From contig NZ_JAGGPJ010000019.1 of assembly GCF_018613875.1 (NCBI RefSeq), positions 26,227-90,226 of the forward strand: 64,000 nt of DNA, written 5' to 3'. This DNA comes from Arthrobacter sp. ISL-28. Lineage in GTDB: Bacteria > Actinomycetota > Actinomycetes > Actinomycetales > Micrococcaceae. The stretch's first letter is position 1; every line of letters begins with the position of its first letter. Under the pieces are notes generated by a model. It saw only the letters and a program-made list of their open reading frames with translations, did not search any database and was not told the DNA's origin. The translations under genes and the position numbers were made by a program. Of this stretch, positions 1 through 9,520 are shown piece by piece.

Positions 1-231
1 CTTGTTGATTTCAGTCTTTTGGTGTGGGGCCGGAGCCGGCAGAGGCGTGTGCCGCGTCCCACATGATGCGTTTCACACTAGGTGAGCAGCAGAGCTCCAA
101 GTCTTAGGCAGTCGCACAGTTTACGCAGGCGGAAACCGGGCACCTCCCCAAGATGAAGCACTAGGGAGCAACACCTGTTTTCTAGAATGCACTTTTGTAA
201 CGGGGCGGAAATGTGTGCCGGACGGGCCGAG

Positions 232-1596
232 CTACGCCGCGACCCCGTAGAAGCGCTCTGTCACCTTAGCAAGACTGTAGGGATCCTCTACGCCGCACAG
301 TTCCCTGGCGGAGTGCATGGACAGGAGGGGCACGCCCACGTCGACCGTCCTGATGCCCAGCCGGGTGGCCGTCAGCGGCCCGATCGTGGAACCGCACGGC
401 AGCACGTTGTTGGACACAAACTCCTGGTACGGAACGTCGGCATCACCGCACAGCCGCGCCCAGAGCGCAGCACCGGCCGCGTCAGTGGCATAGCGCTGAT
501 TGGCGTTGATCTTCAGCAACGGCCCTCCATTGAGGACCGGGCGGTTGACGGGATCGTGCCGCTCCGCGTAGTTCGGGTGGACGGCGTGGCCGGCGTCGGC
601 AGAAACACAGACCGACGCCGCAAACGCCTGCCGCCGCTGGCTCACCGAGGCGCCGAGGCCGTCCGAAATGCGGGCCAGGATGTCCTCAAGGACGGGCCCG
701 GAGGCACCGGAGCGTGAGGCAGACCCGATTTCCTCATGGTCGAAGGCAGCCAGCACGGCGATCGGGGCCTGGCCGCTGGAGTGACCGGTCCTGCTGGTTG
801 GACCTGTCGAAGGCGCCGCGGCCTGGGCAGGCCCACCTGCATCAGCAGCATGCGCGATGAGAGCCACCAGCCCGGCATGCGTCGCCGAAAGGTTATCCAG
901 GCGCCCGGAGGCAAAAAACTCGCTCTTCGCCCCGAAAACCGCAGGTGGCTGCGTGTCCGCAATCACGACGTCGTACCCGCCGATCTGCGCAGGGTCAACA
1001 GTGGCGTTGCCGCTGACGCGCTCGGCCAGCAGTCCCAGCAGATCCTCGCCGGCCGGGTCGCCGAGCCCGAAGACCGGGTTCATGTGCTGCTGCTTGTCCA
1101 GGGTAAGGCCCTCATTGGCCGTCCGGTCCAGATGGATGGCCAGCTGCGGAAAGCGCAGGAGCGGTCCTGTGGCGGTGAGGTGATGGCTGCCGTCGAGCAG
1201 AACGAGGCGCCCGGCAAGCTGCAGTTCACGGTCCAGCCATGAGTTCAGCAGGGGCCCGCCGTAAATTTCCACGCCGGCCTGCAGCCAGCCGAACTTGCCG
1301 GTGGTGGGCTTCGGCTTGAGCTTGAATGACGGTGAATCGGTGTGTGTGCCCAGAATGTTGAACCCCGTGGTGGGGCCCGCGCCTTCCGGGGTTACCCACG
1401 CGATCAGCGCGCCGTCCCGGATGACGTAGAACTTGCCGGCCGCCTCGTTCCATGGCTCGAGTTCGTCGAGCCCGGTGAAGCCGGCCTCGTCCAGCCTCCG
1501 CGCCGCTTCGTGGACCGCGTGAAAGCTCGACGGCGACGCGCTGACATAGTCGCCCAGGTCCCGGATGTGGTCTGCGGCAGAGGAGTGGAGTGGCAT
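232..1596 (-). CDS. M18 family metallo-aminopeptidase
   Basis: A 454-residue cytosolic di-zinc exopeptidase that would trim N-terminal residues from peptides; the length is normal for M18. Visible motifs are GTHTDSPS near residues 83-90 (first metal His and Asp), GRLDN, DHEEIGS (catalytic and metal Glu pair), SADAGHA and the late MHSARE with the last metal His. A Pro/Ala/Ser/Thr/Gly-rich insert sits just before DHEEIGS, and its DNA at 795-811 resembles a dispersed intergenic repeat. The ATG at 1596 lies 21 bases after the stop of the upstream gene, so the two may share a transcript. The family is secure; the preferred substrate is not known. Confidence 0.93.
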   Translation of the reverse strand: MPLHSSAADHIRDLGDYVSASPSSFHAVHEAARRLDEAGFTGLDELEPWNEAAGKFYVIRDGALIAWVTPEGAGPTTGFNILGTHTDSPSFKLKPKPTTGKFGWLQAGVEIYGGPLLNSWLDRELQLAGRLVLLDGSHHLTATGPLLRFPQLAIHLDRTANEGLTLDKQQHMNPVFGLGDPAGEDLLGLLAERVSGNATVDPAQIGGYDVVIADTQPPAVFGAKSEFFASGRLDNLSATHAGLVALIAHAADAGGPAQAAAPSTGPTSRTGHSSGQAPIAVLAAFDHEEIGSASRSGASGPVLEDILARISDGLGASVSQRRQAFAASVCVSADAGHAVHPNYAERHDPVNRPVLNGGPLLKINANQRYATDAAGAALWARLCGDADVPYQEFVSNNVLPCGSTIGPLTATRLGIRTVDVGVPLLSMHSARELCGVEDPYSLAKVTERFYGVAA

Positions 1597-1617
1597 GGCT
1601 CCGAGTCTATCGCTGCC

Positions 1618-2541
1618 CTAGACGGTGACGTTCAGTCCCGCGATGTAGCCGCCCGATACTGATCCGGACATGGTGGCAAGCTGGTAGATCCCGCCGTCGT
1701 CACCGAAGACGTTGTCCGACTGCAGCGTGGTGTTGGGAAAATTCCGGGCGCTGGTTTCATATCCCTCGGAAGCGTAGACCTCCCGGCAGGCGGCGTCGGT
1801 CAGGGCGATCTGCGAGACCGCCAAGACCTGCCCGGCCGCCGTGGCGTTGCTCATGGATTCGAAGACTTCGAAGTGGATGTGCGGCCAGCGCCCGTTGTAG
1901 GCACCAGGGTAGATGGTCTTGAAGGTGACCTGCCCGTTGGCGTCTGCTTCCTGGACGCCGCGGAGGTAATTCTCGTTTTCCAGCCCGGAATCGTAGAGGG
2001 AGTACCTGCCCTCCCTGTCGCAGTGCCAGGCGTAGACGGCGGCGCCGGCCAGGGGCACACAGTCGTTGGCGTTGTCGAGCAAGGTCAGGGTGACGGTCAG
2101 GGGCACGCCGTCGACCTTGGTGCTGGACGTGCCGAAGCTGGACGTGATGTCCTGCCGCACCACACCGGACGCTTCAAGGGCATTCGGCCCATTGGAGCCG
2201 TCCCCGGGGAACGGTCCGGCCGTTTCCTGGGGGATCTCCACACCGCACTCGGCGATCGCGCGGGTCACGGTGGGCGACGCGGAGCCGGAGGGGGTCGCGG
2301 ACGCCGGGGGCGCCGTCGTCGTTGCCGTTGATCCTGCGGGGCCGGGGGACGTCGTGGGGGAAGTCCCGGAGCCTCCGGGGGTGCAGGCCGCAAGGGCTGC
2401 AGCCGCCGTTCCGGCACCGAAGAGCATGCCCAGGGAACGGCGGCTCATCAGCGTGGAGAGGTCGAACTCGAGACCGCGGTCATGGTTGGGATGTGGTTCG
2501 TGCGGGGGCTGTTGCCCGGCTGCGGTGCCTGATGTGCTCAT
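1618..2541 (-). CDS. Intradiol dioxygenase-like Tat lipoprotein
   Basis: 307 residues. The N-terminal region has a twin-arginine SRRSLGM followed by a hydrophobic stretch ending in the lipobox LAAC, so export by Tat and lipid anchoring are likely. After a Thr/Ser/Pro/Gly-rich linker comes an intradiol ring-cleavage dioxygenase fold: a PQETAGPFPG entry motif, a beta-rich core, AVYAWHCDREGRYSLY, and YPGAYNGRWPHIHFEV. The last carries the Tyr and the two His expected as iron ligands. Family members split catechol-type rings with non-haem Fe(III), but secreted homologues often have no known substrate, so an aromatic substrate is inference. It precedes the M18 peptidase gene on the same strand. 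Confidence 0.85.
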   Translation of the reverse strand: MSTSGTAAGQQPPHEPHPNHDRGLEFDLSTLMSRRSLGMLFGAGTAAAALAACTPGGSGTSPTTSPGPAGSTATTTAPPASATPSGSASPTVTRAIAECGVEIPQETAGPFPGDGSNGPNALEASGVVRQDITSSFGTSSTKVDGVPLTVTLTLLDNANDCVPLAGAAVYAWHCDREGRYSLYDSGLENENYLRGVQEADANGQVTFKTIYPGAYNGRWPHIHFEVFESMSNATAAGQVLAVSQIALTDAACREVYASEGYETSARNFPNTTLQSDNVFGDDGGIYQLATMSGSVSGGYIAGLNVTV

Positions 2542-2659
2542 GGCTCCATGAAACGCCAGGCAGCTATGGCCCGCATAGGGCCATCCTGTGGAGAAGCTGT
2601 GGGCCGGCGGAGAAGCTGTGCGCCGGTGGAAGTGGAACCCCCAGGCAGCTCCGAAGTCC

Positions 2660-3364
2660 TCAGTAGTCCGGATTGCTGGGCGTCACGAGCCCCGTTTCGT
2701 AGGCGTAGACCACGGCCTGCACCCGGTCCCGAAGGTGAAGTTTCGTGAGAATCCGCCGAACGTGGGTTTTCACGGTGGCTTCCGAGAGGAAGTACCTGTG
2801 CGCGATCTCAGCGTTCGACAGACCCTCGGCCATGGCCTCCAGCATTTCGGTTTCCCGCGGAGTGAGATTCTCCAGCAGCGGATCCCGGTGGGCCGGCGCA
2901 GCAGCGGACGCGGCAGCCCCGCCGTCGCCGCCGCGTACGTAGGTCTCCAGGAGCCGCTGGGTGACGCGCGGCGCTACGACGGCGTCGCCGCTGGCCACCA
3001 CACGTACTGCCTGGACCAGTTCGGCGGGGGCAACGTCCTTGAGCAGGAAGGCTGATGCTCCGGCCTGGAGCCCGGCGAAGGCGTACTCGTCGATGTCAAA
3101 GGTGGTGAGGATGATGATCCTGGCGCCCGAGCCGGAGCCGGTGATGGCACGGGTGGCTTCGATGCCGTCCAGGACGGGCATCCGCACGTCCATGAGCACC
3201 ACGTCCGGCGTGAGTTCGCGCGCCTGCCGAACGGCCTCGGCCCCGTCGGAGGCCTCGCCCACCACGTTGAGATCGTCTTCGCCCTCGAGGATGAGCCGGA
3301 AGCCCATCCTCAGCAGCGGCTGGTCATCCACCAGCAGAACCCGGATGCGTCCGGCGTCGTTCAT
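2660..3364 (-). CDS. NarL/LuxR-type response regulator
   Basis: 234 residues starting [15 protein letters not shown]. The receiver domain has acidic residues in LLVDDQ, the phosphoacceptor Asp in [10 protein letters not shown], the Thr in ILTTFD and the Lys in FLLKDV. A low-complexity Ala/Gly linker leads to a LuxR helix-turn-helix ([18 protein letters not shown], then [13 protein letters not shown]). The reading frame stays open far upstream, but the real start is the ATG at 3364, which overlaps the stop of the kinase gene in an ATGA, the usual coupling for such pairs. It is expected to be phosphorylated by that kinase and to control the transporter operon it belongs to. Confidence 0.95.
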   Translation of the reverse strand: MNDAGRIRVLLVDDQPLLRMGFRLILEGEDDLNVVGEASDGAEAVRQARELTPDVVLMDVRMPVLDGIEATRAITGSGSGARIIILTTFDIDEYAFAGLQAGASAFLLKDVAPAELVQAVRVVASGDAVVAPRVTQRLLETYVRGGDGGAAASAAAPAHRDPLLENLTPRETEMLEAMAEGLSNAEIAHRYFLSEATVKTHVRRILTKLHLRDRVQAVVYAYETGLVTPSNPDY

Positions 3365-4704
3365 TCTTCCCCCTTGGTGCCGTTCAGCGTGAGGACGGCG
3401 CGCACGCGCCAGCCTCCTGCACTGGTCCTCCCGGCCTCCACCGTACCCCCGTAGATCCCGGCACGCTCCTTCATCCCGGTCAGGCCCTGCCCGCTGCCGT
3501 GGTTGCCGGAGCCAGCCGCTCCGGAGCCCGGCGTGCCGGAACCGGCGATGCCTGCGCCGGTGACAGAGGCGCCGGAGGTGGCCTTGCCGTCGTCGACTAC
3601 TTCGATGGTGACCGTGGAATCCTCCCGTAGCACCGCCACATCCACCCGGCTCAGCGCCCGGCCGTAGCGCAGCACATTGGTCAGCGACTCCTGAACAATC
3701 CGGTAGACCGTCAGCTGGAGGGCGGCGTCCGCGGGCAGCGCAGGCCCGGTCTGCGAGTAGTGCAGGGGAAGCCCGGCCGTCCGGAAGCCGTCCAGGAGCT
3801 TCGCGAGGTTGTCGCCGGCAGCAAGGGGTTCCCGCGGCGCCTGCCCGGCACCGGCTTCGTCGCGCAGAACACCGAGGACACGCCGCATGTCCGCCAGGGC
3901 GGTACGCCCGGTCCGCGACATCTCGGCCAGCACCTCCGCCGCGCGCTCCGGGTTTTTCCGGACCACGACGCCGGCCCCATCCGACAGCGTGACCATCACC
4001 GTCAGCGAGTGGGCCACGACGTCGTGCATTTCCCGAGCAATCCGGTTGCGTTCGTTGACGGACCCCAGCCGGGCAGCCTGGGCGGCCCATGCGGCGACCT
4101 CCTGCTCGTGTTCACGGCGCTGGCGTACGGAGATTCCGATGCCCGTGGCCAGAACGTTGGAAAGCGCGATGCTGGTTCCTGCGGCGATGCTGGAGATCAG
4201 CTGGAACTCTTCCGGTGACGCCGCGGAGGCAGGCAGTTCGCGTTCCAGCGGACCCACGGCGGCGAAGAAGTAGAGCAAGGCCAGCGGAGCGGTGGCCAGA
4301 GCGAGGGTGATCAGGGCGAAGCGCCTGGTATGGACCACAGCCACCGCGTAGAGGGAGAACCAGAGCCCGGCGGAAACGTTGGACCCCCACGGATGCAGCA
4401 GCGTGACGGCCACTTCCACCGCTGCGATGAACGCCACGAGGGCAACTGGATAGCGGCGGCGGAGAAACAAGGACACCGCGACGGCGGCGAGCAGCCCGGC
4501 GGCCAGCCAGACTCCCGCACGCACCGCGTCGACCATGGTGGGGGTCACCAGCAGCATGTAGCAGGCGGCCACCAGGGCATCCGTTGTTCGCGGGTGGCTG
4601 TGCAGGTAGCGGCGGAAGCGGCCTCGGCGCCTGGCGGCAAGCTCGGCGAAGGACGCGCCGGCCTGGTTGGCCGGCGCGTCCTTCAGGGAAAGAGCTTCAG
4701 TCAT
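3361..4704 (-). CDS. Sensor histidine kinase (HisKA_3 type)
   Basis: 447 residues. The N-terminal third has several hydrophobic segments (about residues 40-190) forming a membrane sensor without an obvious extracellular domain. The dimerisation and phosphoacceptor motif is [17 protein letters not shown], the autophosphorylated His being in REMHD. The ATPase domain shows the N box [11 protein letters not shown] and a G box [13 protein letters not shown]. Between them lies a Gly/Ser/Ala-rich insert of about 30 residues, longer than usual. The gene lies 19 bases after the permease gene and overlaps the regulator gene, giving a four-gene unit of ATPase, permease, kinase and regulator. Such systems commonly sense envelope stress or antimicrobial peptides; the actual signal is unknown. 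Confidence 0.93.
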   Translation of the reverse strand: MTEALSLKDAPANQAGASFAELAARRRGRFRRYLHSHPRTTDALVAACYMLLVTPTMVDAVRAGVWLAAGLLAAVAVSLFLRRRYPVALVAFIAAVEVAVTLLHPWGSNVSAGLWFSLYAVAVVHTRRFALITLALATAPLALLYFFAAVGPLERELPASAASPEEFQLISSIAAGTSIALSNVLATGIGISVRQRREHEQEVAAWAAQAARLGSVNERNRIAREMHDVVAHSLTVMVTLSDGAGVVVRKNPERAAEVLAEMSRTGRTALADMRRVLGVLRDEAGAGQAPREPLAAGDNLAKLLDGFRTAGLPLHYSQTGPALPADAALQLTVYRIVQESLTNVLRYGRALSRVDVAVLREDSTVTIEVVDDGKATSGASVTGAGIAGSGTPGSGAAGSGNHGSGQGLTGMKERAGIYGGTVEAGRTSAGGWRVRAVLTLNGTKGEE

Positions 4705-4723
4705 GGATCGAGCCTGGGAGGAT

Positions 4724-5581
4724 CTAGACGTCCCGCATCTTCAACAGGATCATGGCGAGGACCAGGGGCACCACTACCCAGGCTCCGAGCACGAGACCCG
4801 CCTGCCAGGCTTCGAGGGTGTCCGGGACATGCTCCACAGCAGTCAGCGGGTTGATGGTGTTGCCGGGCAGGTATTTGCGTGCCTCCACGAAGAAGTCGCC
4901 GGGGATCAGCTGGAAGGCGATGGGTGCCACGAAGAACAGACCCACGAGGCTCATGATGCCTCCGGCCGAGTTCCTCACCATGGTCCCCAAGGCCATGCCG
5001 ATGGCGGCCACGGACGCCACATAGACACTGTTTACGAGCAGCAGCTTGACGGACTGCGAACTGCCCAGATCAAGGTTGGGTCCGTAGTTATCCAGGATGG
5101 GAACCGACACCAGGCCAGCGATGTACGTGGACACGGCGGTCAGGACGAAGGCGCTGACCATCATCACCACGAGTTTCGCGAGGAAGGCTGGGATCCTCTT
5201 GGGCACGGCGGCAAAAGTGGAGCGGGCCATTCCCGTGGTGAATTCGGAGCTCATCAGCAGCACGCCGAGTGAGCCGAGGATCAGCTGCGCGAAGGCGATG
5301 CCGGACGTGGGAACGGTAACGGCCAGGTCCCCGCCCTGGGCTGCCATGGCTTCCGCCGCCGAGGGGTCGGAGGCGGCCGCATCAGCGAACTGGCCGGTTC
5401 CCCACGCGGAGAGGGCGCCAAATCCCACCATGACCACAGCGGTGCAGGCGAGCAGGATCAGCGTGGACAGGAGCGTCCGGAACTTAATGAATTCGGAGTT
5501 CAGAACACGGAAGAAGCTGGGCCCGGGTCCCGGGCTGGCGGCGCGGCTGGTGCGGGATCGGGCAGTGGTTGATGTGCTCAT
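4724..5581 (-). CDS. ABC-2 type transporter permease
   Basis: 285 residues. The N-terminal cytosolic segment with LNSEFIKFRTLLS is typical of ABC-2 permeases, followed by about six hydrophobic segments, and SSEFTTGMARSTF matches the conserved cytoplasmic loop of NatB/DrrB-like subunits. It starts 4 bases after the stop of the ATPase gene, so the two are almost certainly translated together as one export complex. Substrate cannot be told from sequence; lipophilic drug, peptide or sodium export are all possible in this family. Confidence 0.9.
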   Translation of the reverse strand: MSTSTTARSRTSRAASPGPGPSFFRVLNSEFIKFRTLLSTLILLACTAVVMVGFGALSAWGTGQFADAAASDPSAAEAMAAQGGDLAVTVPTSGIAFAQLILGSLGVLLMSSEFTTGMARSTFAAVPKRIPAFLAKLVVMMVSAFVLTAVSTYIAGLVSVPILDNYGPNLDLGSSQSVKLLLVNSVYVASVAAIGMALGTMVRNSAGGIMSLVGLFFVAPIAFQLIPGDFFVEARKYLPGNTINPLTAVEHVPDTLEAWQAGLVLGAWVVVPLVLAMILLKMRDV

Positions 5582-5585
5582 GGCT

Positions 5586-6530
5586 CTAGTTGCCTCCGGG
5601 CTGGGCGGGAACAGGGGCTCCCGTGGTGATCATCGAGTGGTATTCGACCTCATCCTTGGTCAGCTCCATGTACGCCTCTTCCAGGCTGGCCTGCAGGGGG
5701 GTGAGTTCGTAGATCATGACGCGGCAGTCAAGTGCTGCGCGTGCGATCTGGCGCGGGTCCAGGCCCTTGACCTCGAGCAGCTCATGGTCCTGCACCTCAA
5801 CGGAGACCCCGTTTCCGGCGAGAACATTCATGAGCTGGTCCGGCTGGTCGGTGCGGACCCTGGTCCGGCTCTGGCCCTTGCCGGTGATGATGTCCTTGAT
5901 CGGGGCATCGGCGATGATCCTGCCGCGGCCGATCACGATCAGGTGGTCTGCGGTCACGGCCATTTCGCTCATCAGGTGGCTGGAGAGGAACACCGTGCGG
6001 CCTTCGGAGGCCAGGAACCTGACGAGGTTGCGGACCCACACCACGCCCTCCGGGTCAAGGCCATTGACGGGCTCGTCCAGGATGATCGTCTGCGGATCGC
6101 CCAGGAGCGCGGCCGCGATGCCCAGACGCTGCCCCATGCCCAGGGAGAAACCCTTCACCTTTTTGCGGGCCACGTCCCCCAGGCCTGTCATTTCGATGAC
6201 TTCGTGAACGCGTTTCTTGGGAATGCTGTGCGTGGCGGCCATGGCGAGGAGGTGGTTGTAGGCCGAGCGGCCCGTGTGCACGGCCTTCGCGTCCAGCAGC
6301 GCGCCGATTTCCCGCAGCGGCGCGGAATGCCGGGCAAACGGCTCGCCGTTGACGGTGACCGTTCCCGCCGTCGGCGTGTCCAGTCCCATAATCATGCGCA
6401 TGGTGGTTGATTTGCCGGCCCCGTTCGGGCCCAGAAAGCCGGTAACCCGTCCGGCGTGGACGGTGAAGTTGACGCCGCCGACGGCGGTTTTGTCGCCGTA
6501 GACCTTCGTCAGGCCTTGTGCCTCAATCAT
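5586..6530 (-). CDS. ABC transporter ATP-binding protein
   Basis: Energises the permease encoded next. From the chosen start MIEAQGLTKVYG the protein has 314 residues, with Walker A GPNGAGKST, signature region FSLGMGQRLG, Walker B IILDEP and the switch His in SSHLMSE. The C-terminal third is the extension usual in drug or peptide exporters of this class. A longer in-frame start exists at 6575, but the ATG at 6530 has AAAGGA about eight bases ahead and fits the family N-terminus. First gene of the transporter/two-component operon; a candidate operator lies just upstream at 6600-6640. Confidence 0.92.
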   Translation of the reverse strand: MIEAQGLTKVYGDKTAVGGVNFTVHAGRVTGFLGPNGAGKSTTMRMIMGLDTPTAGTVTVNGEPFARHSAPLREIGALLDAKAVHTGRSAYNHLLAMAATHSIPKKRVHEVIEMTGLGDVARKKVKGFSLGMGQRLGIAAALLGDPQTIILDEPVNGLDPEGVVWVRNLVRFLASEGRTVFLSSHLMSEMAVTADHLIVIGRGRIIADAPIKDIITGKGQSRTRVRTDQPDQLMNVLAGNGVSVEVQDHELLEVKGLDPRQIARAALDCRVMIYELTPLQASLEEAYMELTKDEVEYHSMITTGAPVPAQPGGN

Positions 6531-6599
6531 GGAAGCGGTCCTTTGCGTAGCTGCGGAGTGCTGATTGGTGTGCACGGTCCACGCTACCGAGCCGGATCG

Positions 6600-6640
6600 C
6601 TGAATTCGCCTGTCTCAGGGATGATTCAGGGGCGAATCAG
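6600..6640. promoter_or_regulatory. Imperfect inverted repeat upstream of ABC/two-component operon
   Basis: CTGAATTCGCC (6600-6610) and GGCGAATCAG (6631-6640) are near inverted copies, one base shorter on the right, separated by 20 bases and about 70 bases upstream of the ATPase start. The position suits an operator for the operon's own LuxR-type regulator; function is inferred from position only. Confidence 0.35.
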
Positions 6641-6671
6641 GGTAAGCCGGAGTAGTCCGGATGGATGAGCC

Positions 6672-8174
6672 TCAATCCTCTTTGCCCGGAGAATAGTAGG
6701 TCAGTGCACCCCGCTTCAAGGTGAATTCCACGGCCCTGACGCCCGGCATAGTTTCGCCATCCACGGCGAGCACCATGGGCCCGGTGCCGGCTTCGACCCG
6801 GACACTGGTGGCCTCGGTGAGGTGGGTGATCCTGGACGTGGCCACGGTGCCGGTGAGCACGGACCACAACAGGCGGAGGCGGGCGAATGATTCGTCGGCC
6901 GTGATCATCCTGACGTCGAGCACGCCGTCATCGAGCACGGGACGGAGCAGTGGGGCATGGTCCCGCGGATAGTAGCGGCCGCGCCCGAGATACATGATCC
7001 ATAACCTGTGCCGTACGCCGTCCACTATGAGGGTGGTGGGCTTTTCGATGGCGAAGGTCCGGAACATCGCCACCACACCGGCCAGCGGCTTGCCCAGTGC
7101 CGGCTGCAGCTGTTCGCGCCGGCGGACCAGATTTGGGTACAGGCCGATGCTGGCGGTGTTGAGCATGACGAGCTCCACTTTTTCAGGATCGTCAGCGAGT
7201 CCCCGTTCGACGGTCACGATGCCGACGTCGGCCCGGGCGGCCTCGCCCTCGCCGGCCGCCGCCACCGCTTCCTTGAGCGAGGGGGTGCCGGCGTCGCGGG
7301 CAAAGTGGTTCAGGGTTCCACCGGCGAGTACCAGCAGGGGGAGGTCGTGTTCGACGGCGGCGGCCGCCGCGGTGCCCACGGTTCCGTCCCCTCCCCACAC
7401 GCCCAAGGCCCGCGTGCCGGGCAAGGTTGCGGCCGCCTCCACTCGTTCAGCGATGTCCTGGTCCGGCTCGATGGTCAGTATATGCGCCAGCGGGAATACT
7501 TCGTGCAGCGCCGCAGCGGTTTCCTCGGTAAAGGAACCGCCCAGTGTATTCACCGCAATGCTGAGACCTTGGCCCTGGGGCAGTTTCTCGCCTTTGACCC
7601 GGCTCCTGGTGGTGGGTGGAAACGGTGGGCGCACGGGCCACCACTTCCTCGTGATAAGCGCAGCGCTCGCTCCGATGGCGGAGCCGAAGAGAACGTCGGA
7701 CGGCCAATGTGCCCCCGTATGCACTCTTGAGTATGCGACGCCGGCGGCAACGGGCGCCACTGCCATGCCCAGCACCGGCTGGACGAATCCGGTGCCGAGC
7801 GCGAACGCGACTGCCGATGCCGAATGGCCCGACGGCATGGAGGAGCTGGTGGGCTGGGGATGCACGAAGCGGAAGACGGGAAGGTGCTCGGGCAGCGGAC
7901 GGGTACGGGGCAGCAGGGTCTTGAACACGAGGTTGGTGATGGCCGATGCCACGCCTTGGGCGAGAAGCCCGTGAACGGCGGCGCGCCGGGTGCGGCCGGG
8001 AACAAGGGCGGCCGCTGCGGCCACGCCGAACCAGAGCTTGCCTTTGTTCGCCGAAGCGGAGAGCCGGCGGAAGAACGTGTCGTGATGGCCGCCGGGAAAG
8101 GCCGAGACCGCCCGCACCAATGCACGGTCCAGACCGGCCACCCAGCCAGGCCCCCTCCGCAGCATTCTTCGCAT
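6672..8174 (-). CDS. PAP2 phosphatase / diacylglycerol kinase-like fusion
   Basis: 500 residues in two parts. Residues about 1-190 are a membrane PAP2 phosphatase with all three motifs: KTLLPRTRP, SMPSGHSAS and SRVHTGAHWPSD. Residues about 200-500 are a DAGK-type lipid kinase domain with the nucleotide motif VWGGDGTVG and GGTLNHFARD. Phosphatase and kinase for lipid head groups in one protein is a recurring actinobacterial arrangement, presumably acting on phosphatidate or undecaprenyl lipids at the membrane. Which lipid is used is not visible. The gene stands alone on the minus strand, with 35 bases between it and the upstream MFS gene. Confidence 0.92.
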   Translation of the reverse strand: MRRMLRRGPGWVAGLDRALVRAVSAFPGGHHDTFFRRLSASANKGKLWFGVAAAAALVPGRTRRAAVHGLLAQGVASAITNLVFKTLLPRTRPLPEHLPVFRFVHPQPTSSSMPSGHSASAVAFALGTGFVQPVLGMAVAPVAAGVAYSRVHTGAHWPSDVLFGSAIGASAALITRKWWPVRPPFPPTTRSRVKGEKLPQGQGLSIAVNTLGGSFTEETAAALHEVFPLAHILTIEPDQDIAERVEAAATLPGTRALGVWGGDGTVGTAAAAAVEHDLPLLVLAGGTLNHFARDAGTPSLKEAVAAAGEGEAARADVGIVTVERGLADDPEKVELVMLNTASIGLYPNLVRRREQLQPALGKPLAGVVAMFRTFAIEKPTTLIVDGVRHRLWIMYLGRGRYYPRDHAPLLRPVLDDGVLDVRMITADESFARLRLLWSVLTGTVATSRITHLTEATSVRVEAGTGPMVLAVDGETMPGVRAVEFTLKRGALTYYSPGKED

Positions 8175-8209
8175 TTCCCCACCCTACCGCCGTGGGGACG
8201 GAGGATGAT

Positions 8210-9406
8210 TCATTCCCGGGAGGATAGTGGCTTCGCGACTCCGGCGAGAACCAGAGCGACCAGGATCGGAGCGCCGATCGCAAGGAGGGCAAGGTGGATT
8301 CCGGTGAGATCGCCCAGATAACCGAGCAGCGGAGGCCCGGCGAGGAAGGCAACGTAGCCGATGGTGGAGACCACTGAAACCCGCGCCGCTGCATGCTTGG
8401 GATCGTCCGCCGCGGCAGACATTCCCATAGGGAATGCCAGGGCGGCCCCCACCCCCCAGAGAGCTGCTCCCACGGCGGCAAGCCAGACGTTGCCGGCGAA
8501 CACGAACAGACCAAGGCCGGCGGCGGCTGCTGCCATGCTCGCCCGGAGCACAGCCACACGTCCGTGCCGGTCAATGACACTTCCTCCAAAAAAGCGCGTG
8601 GCCGTCATGGCCAGGACAAACAGGGCGAAGAGCAGCGCCCCGGTGGACTCTGTCGTGCCGAGACCGTCCACGGCGGCCTTGGCGATCCAGTCGTTGCCCG
8701 CCCCTTCGGTGAGCGTGGCGCCGAGAACCACGACGCCGATCAGCAGCGTGCGCGGGTCACGCCAGGCGGACGGCCCACGGGCAGGTTTGGGTTCACCGGC
8801 AGCTGGCTGTTCAGGCGCCACATGCGGAAGAAAGTAGCGCGGCGTGACGAACGTCAAGAGAGCAACGGCGGCAGCGATGACCAGGAGGTGCTGAGGCAGG
8901 CCGACTCCCAGACCGGAAAGTCCGGCCCCGATGAGCGCACCCACAAAGGCACCGCCGCTGAAGGCCGCATGGAACTTGGGCATGATCGTCCGGCGGAGGC
9001 GATGCTCGACGTCGGCCCCTTCAACGTTCTGGGACACATCCCACAGCCCGATGCCGATGCCGAAAAAGAAGAGGGCCACCGCGGTGCCTGGGACCGACTC
9101 CGCTAGAAGCGAGACCGCGATGGCCACGCCCGCCACCGCAGCCAGAAAGCCGCTCGCCCGAACGCTGTTCGCGGTGCCGATCCTGCCGATGACGTGCCCC
9201 GCGGTAGGCAGCGCGATCAGTGAGCCGACGGCGGTGCACAGCAGGAGCGTGCCCATCTGGCCGGACGAGATATGCAGGATCTCCGTGACGGCCGGAATGC
9301 GGGCCGCCCAGCTGGCGAAAACCAGGCCGTTGGCGCCGAAAATAACGAACGTGGCAACGGCTGCGGCGGAGACCTGCCGCTCGGCAAGCTGCTGGGTGGA
9401 AGTCAT
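8210..9406 (-). CDS. MFS transporter
   Basis: 398 residues with about 12 hydrophobic segments. The N-terminal half has FGANGLVFASWAARIP, followed by the typical loop between helices 2 and 3 (GSLIALPTAGHVIGRIG). The second half repeats the pattern with FGGSVIDRHGRVAVL. This looks like the FucP/YbjJ-like group of single-protein MFS carriers. The substrate (sugar, drug or other) cannot be assigned. It precedes the PAP2/kinase gene on the same strand; functional linkage is unclear. Confidence 0.88.
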   Translation of the reverse strand: MTSTQQLAERQVSAAAVATFVIFGANGLVFASWAARIPAVTEILHISSGQMGTLLLCTAVGSLIALPTAGHVIGRIGTANSVRASGFLAAVAGVAIAVSLLAESVPGTAVALFFFGIGIGLWDVSQNVEGADVEHRLRRTIMPKFHAAFSGGAFVGALIGAGLSGLGVGLPQHLLVIAAAVALLTFVTPRYFLPHVAPEQPAAGEPKPARGPSAWRDPRTLLIGVVVLGATLTEGAGNDWIAKAAVDGLGTTESTGALLFALFVLAMTATRFFGGSVIDRHGRVAVLRASMAAAAAGLGLFVFAGNVWLAAVGAALWGVGAALAFPMGMSAAADDPKHAAARVSVVSTIGYVAFLAGPPLLGYLGDLTGIHLALLAIGAPILVALVLAGVAKPLSSRE

Positions 9407-9430
9407 TCGACAACTCTAGCCAAGGCCTGC

Positions 9431-9485
9431 GGATTGAGCCCGCCGAAACCCCGCCCCGTCGAGCCCGGTGGTTGAGCCTGTCGAA
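9431..9485. repeat. Dispersed intergenic repeat, two degenerate copies
   Basis: TGGTTGAGCCTGTCGAA at 9469-9485 and a weaker copy GGATTGAGCCCGCCGAA at 9431-9447, in the gap between a minus-strand MFS gene and the plus-strand MORN-like gene. From general knowledge, this motif followed by ACC recurs between genes in Arthrobacter-like genomes. A third, coding copy lies at 795-811. Confidence 0.55.
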
Positions 9486-9520
9486 ACCCGGGCCGCTACG
9501 GCGCTCGGTAGGCTGGCCCC

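Noticed and set aside
1..231. Possible partial gene at the left edge
   Set aside because: Plus frames 1 and 2, the ones I followed, stop within about 90 bases without recognisable sequence; I see no supported feature here.
5097..6410. Long plus-strand open frame opposite the ABC transporter genes
   Set aside because: The GC-rich third-position pattern and complete motif sets belong to the minus-strand transporter genes; the plus-strand product has no recognisable domain.
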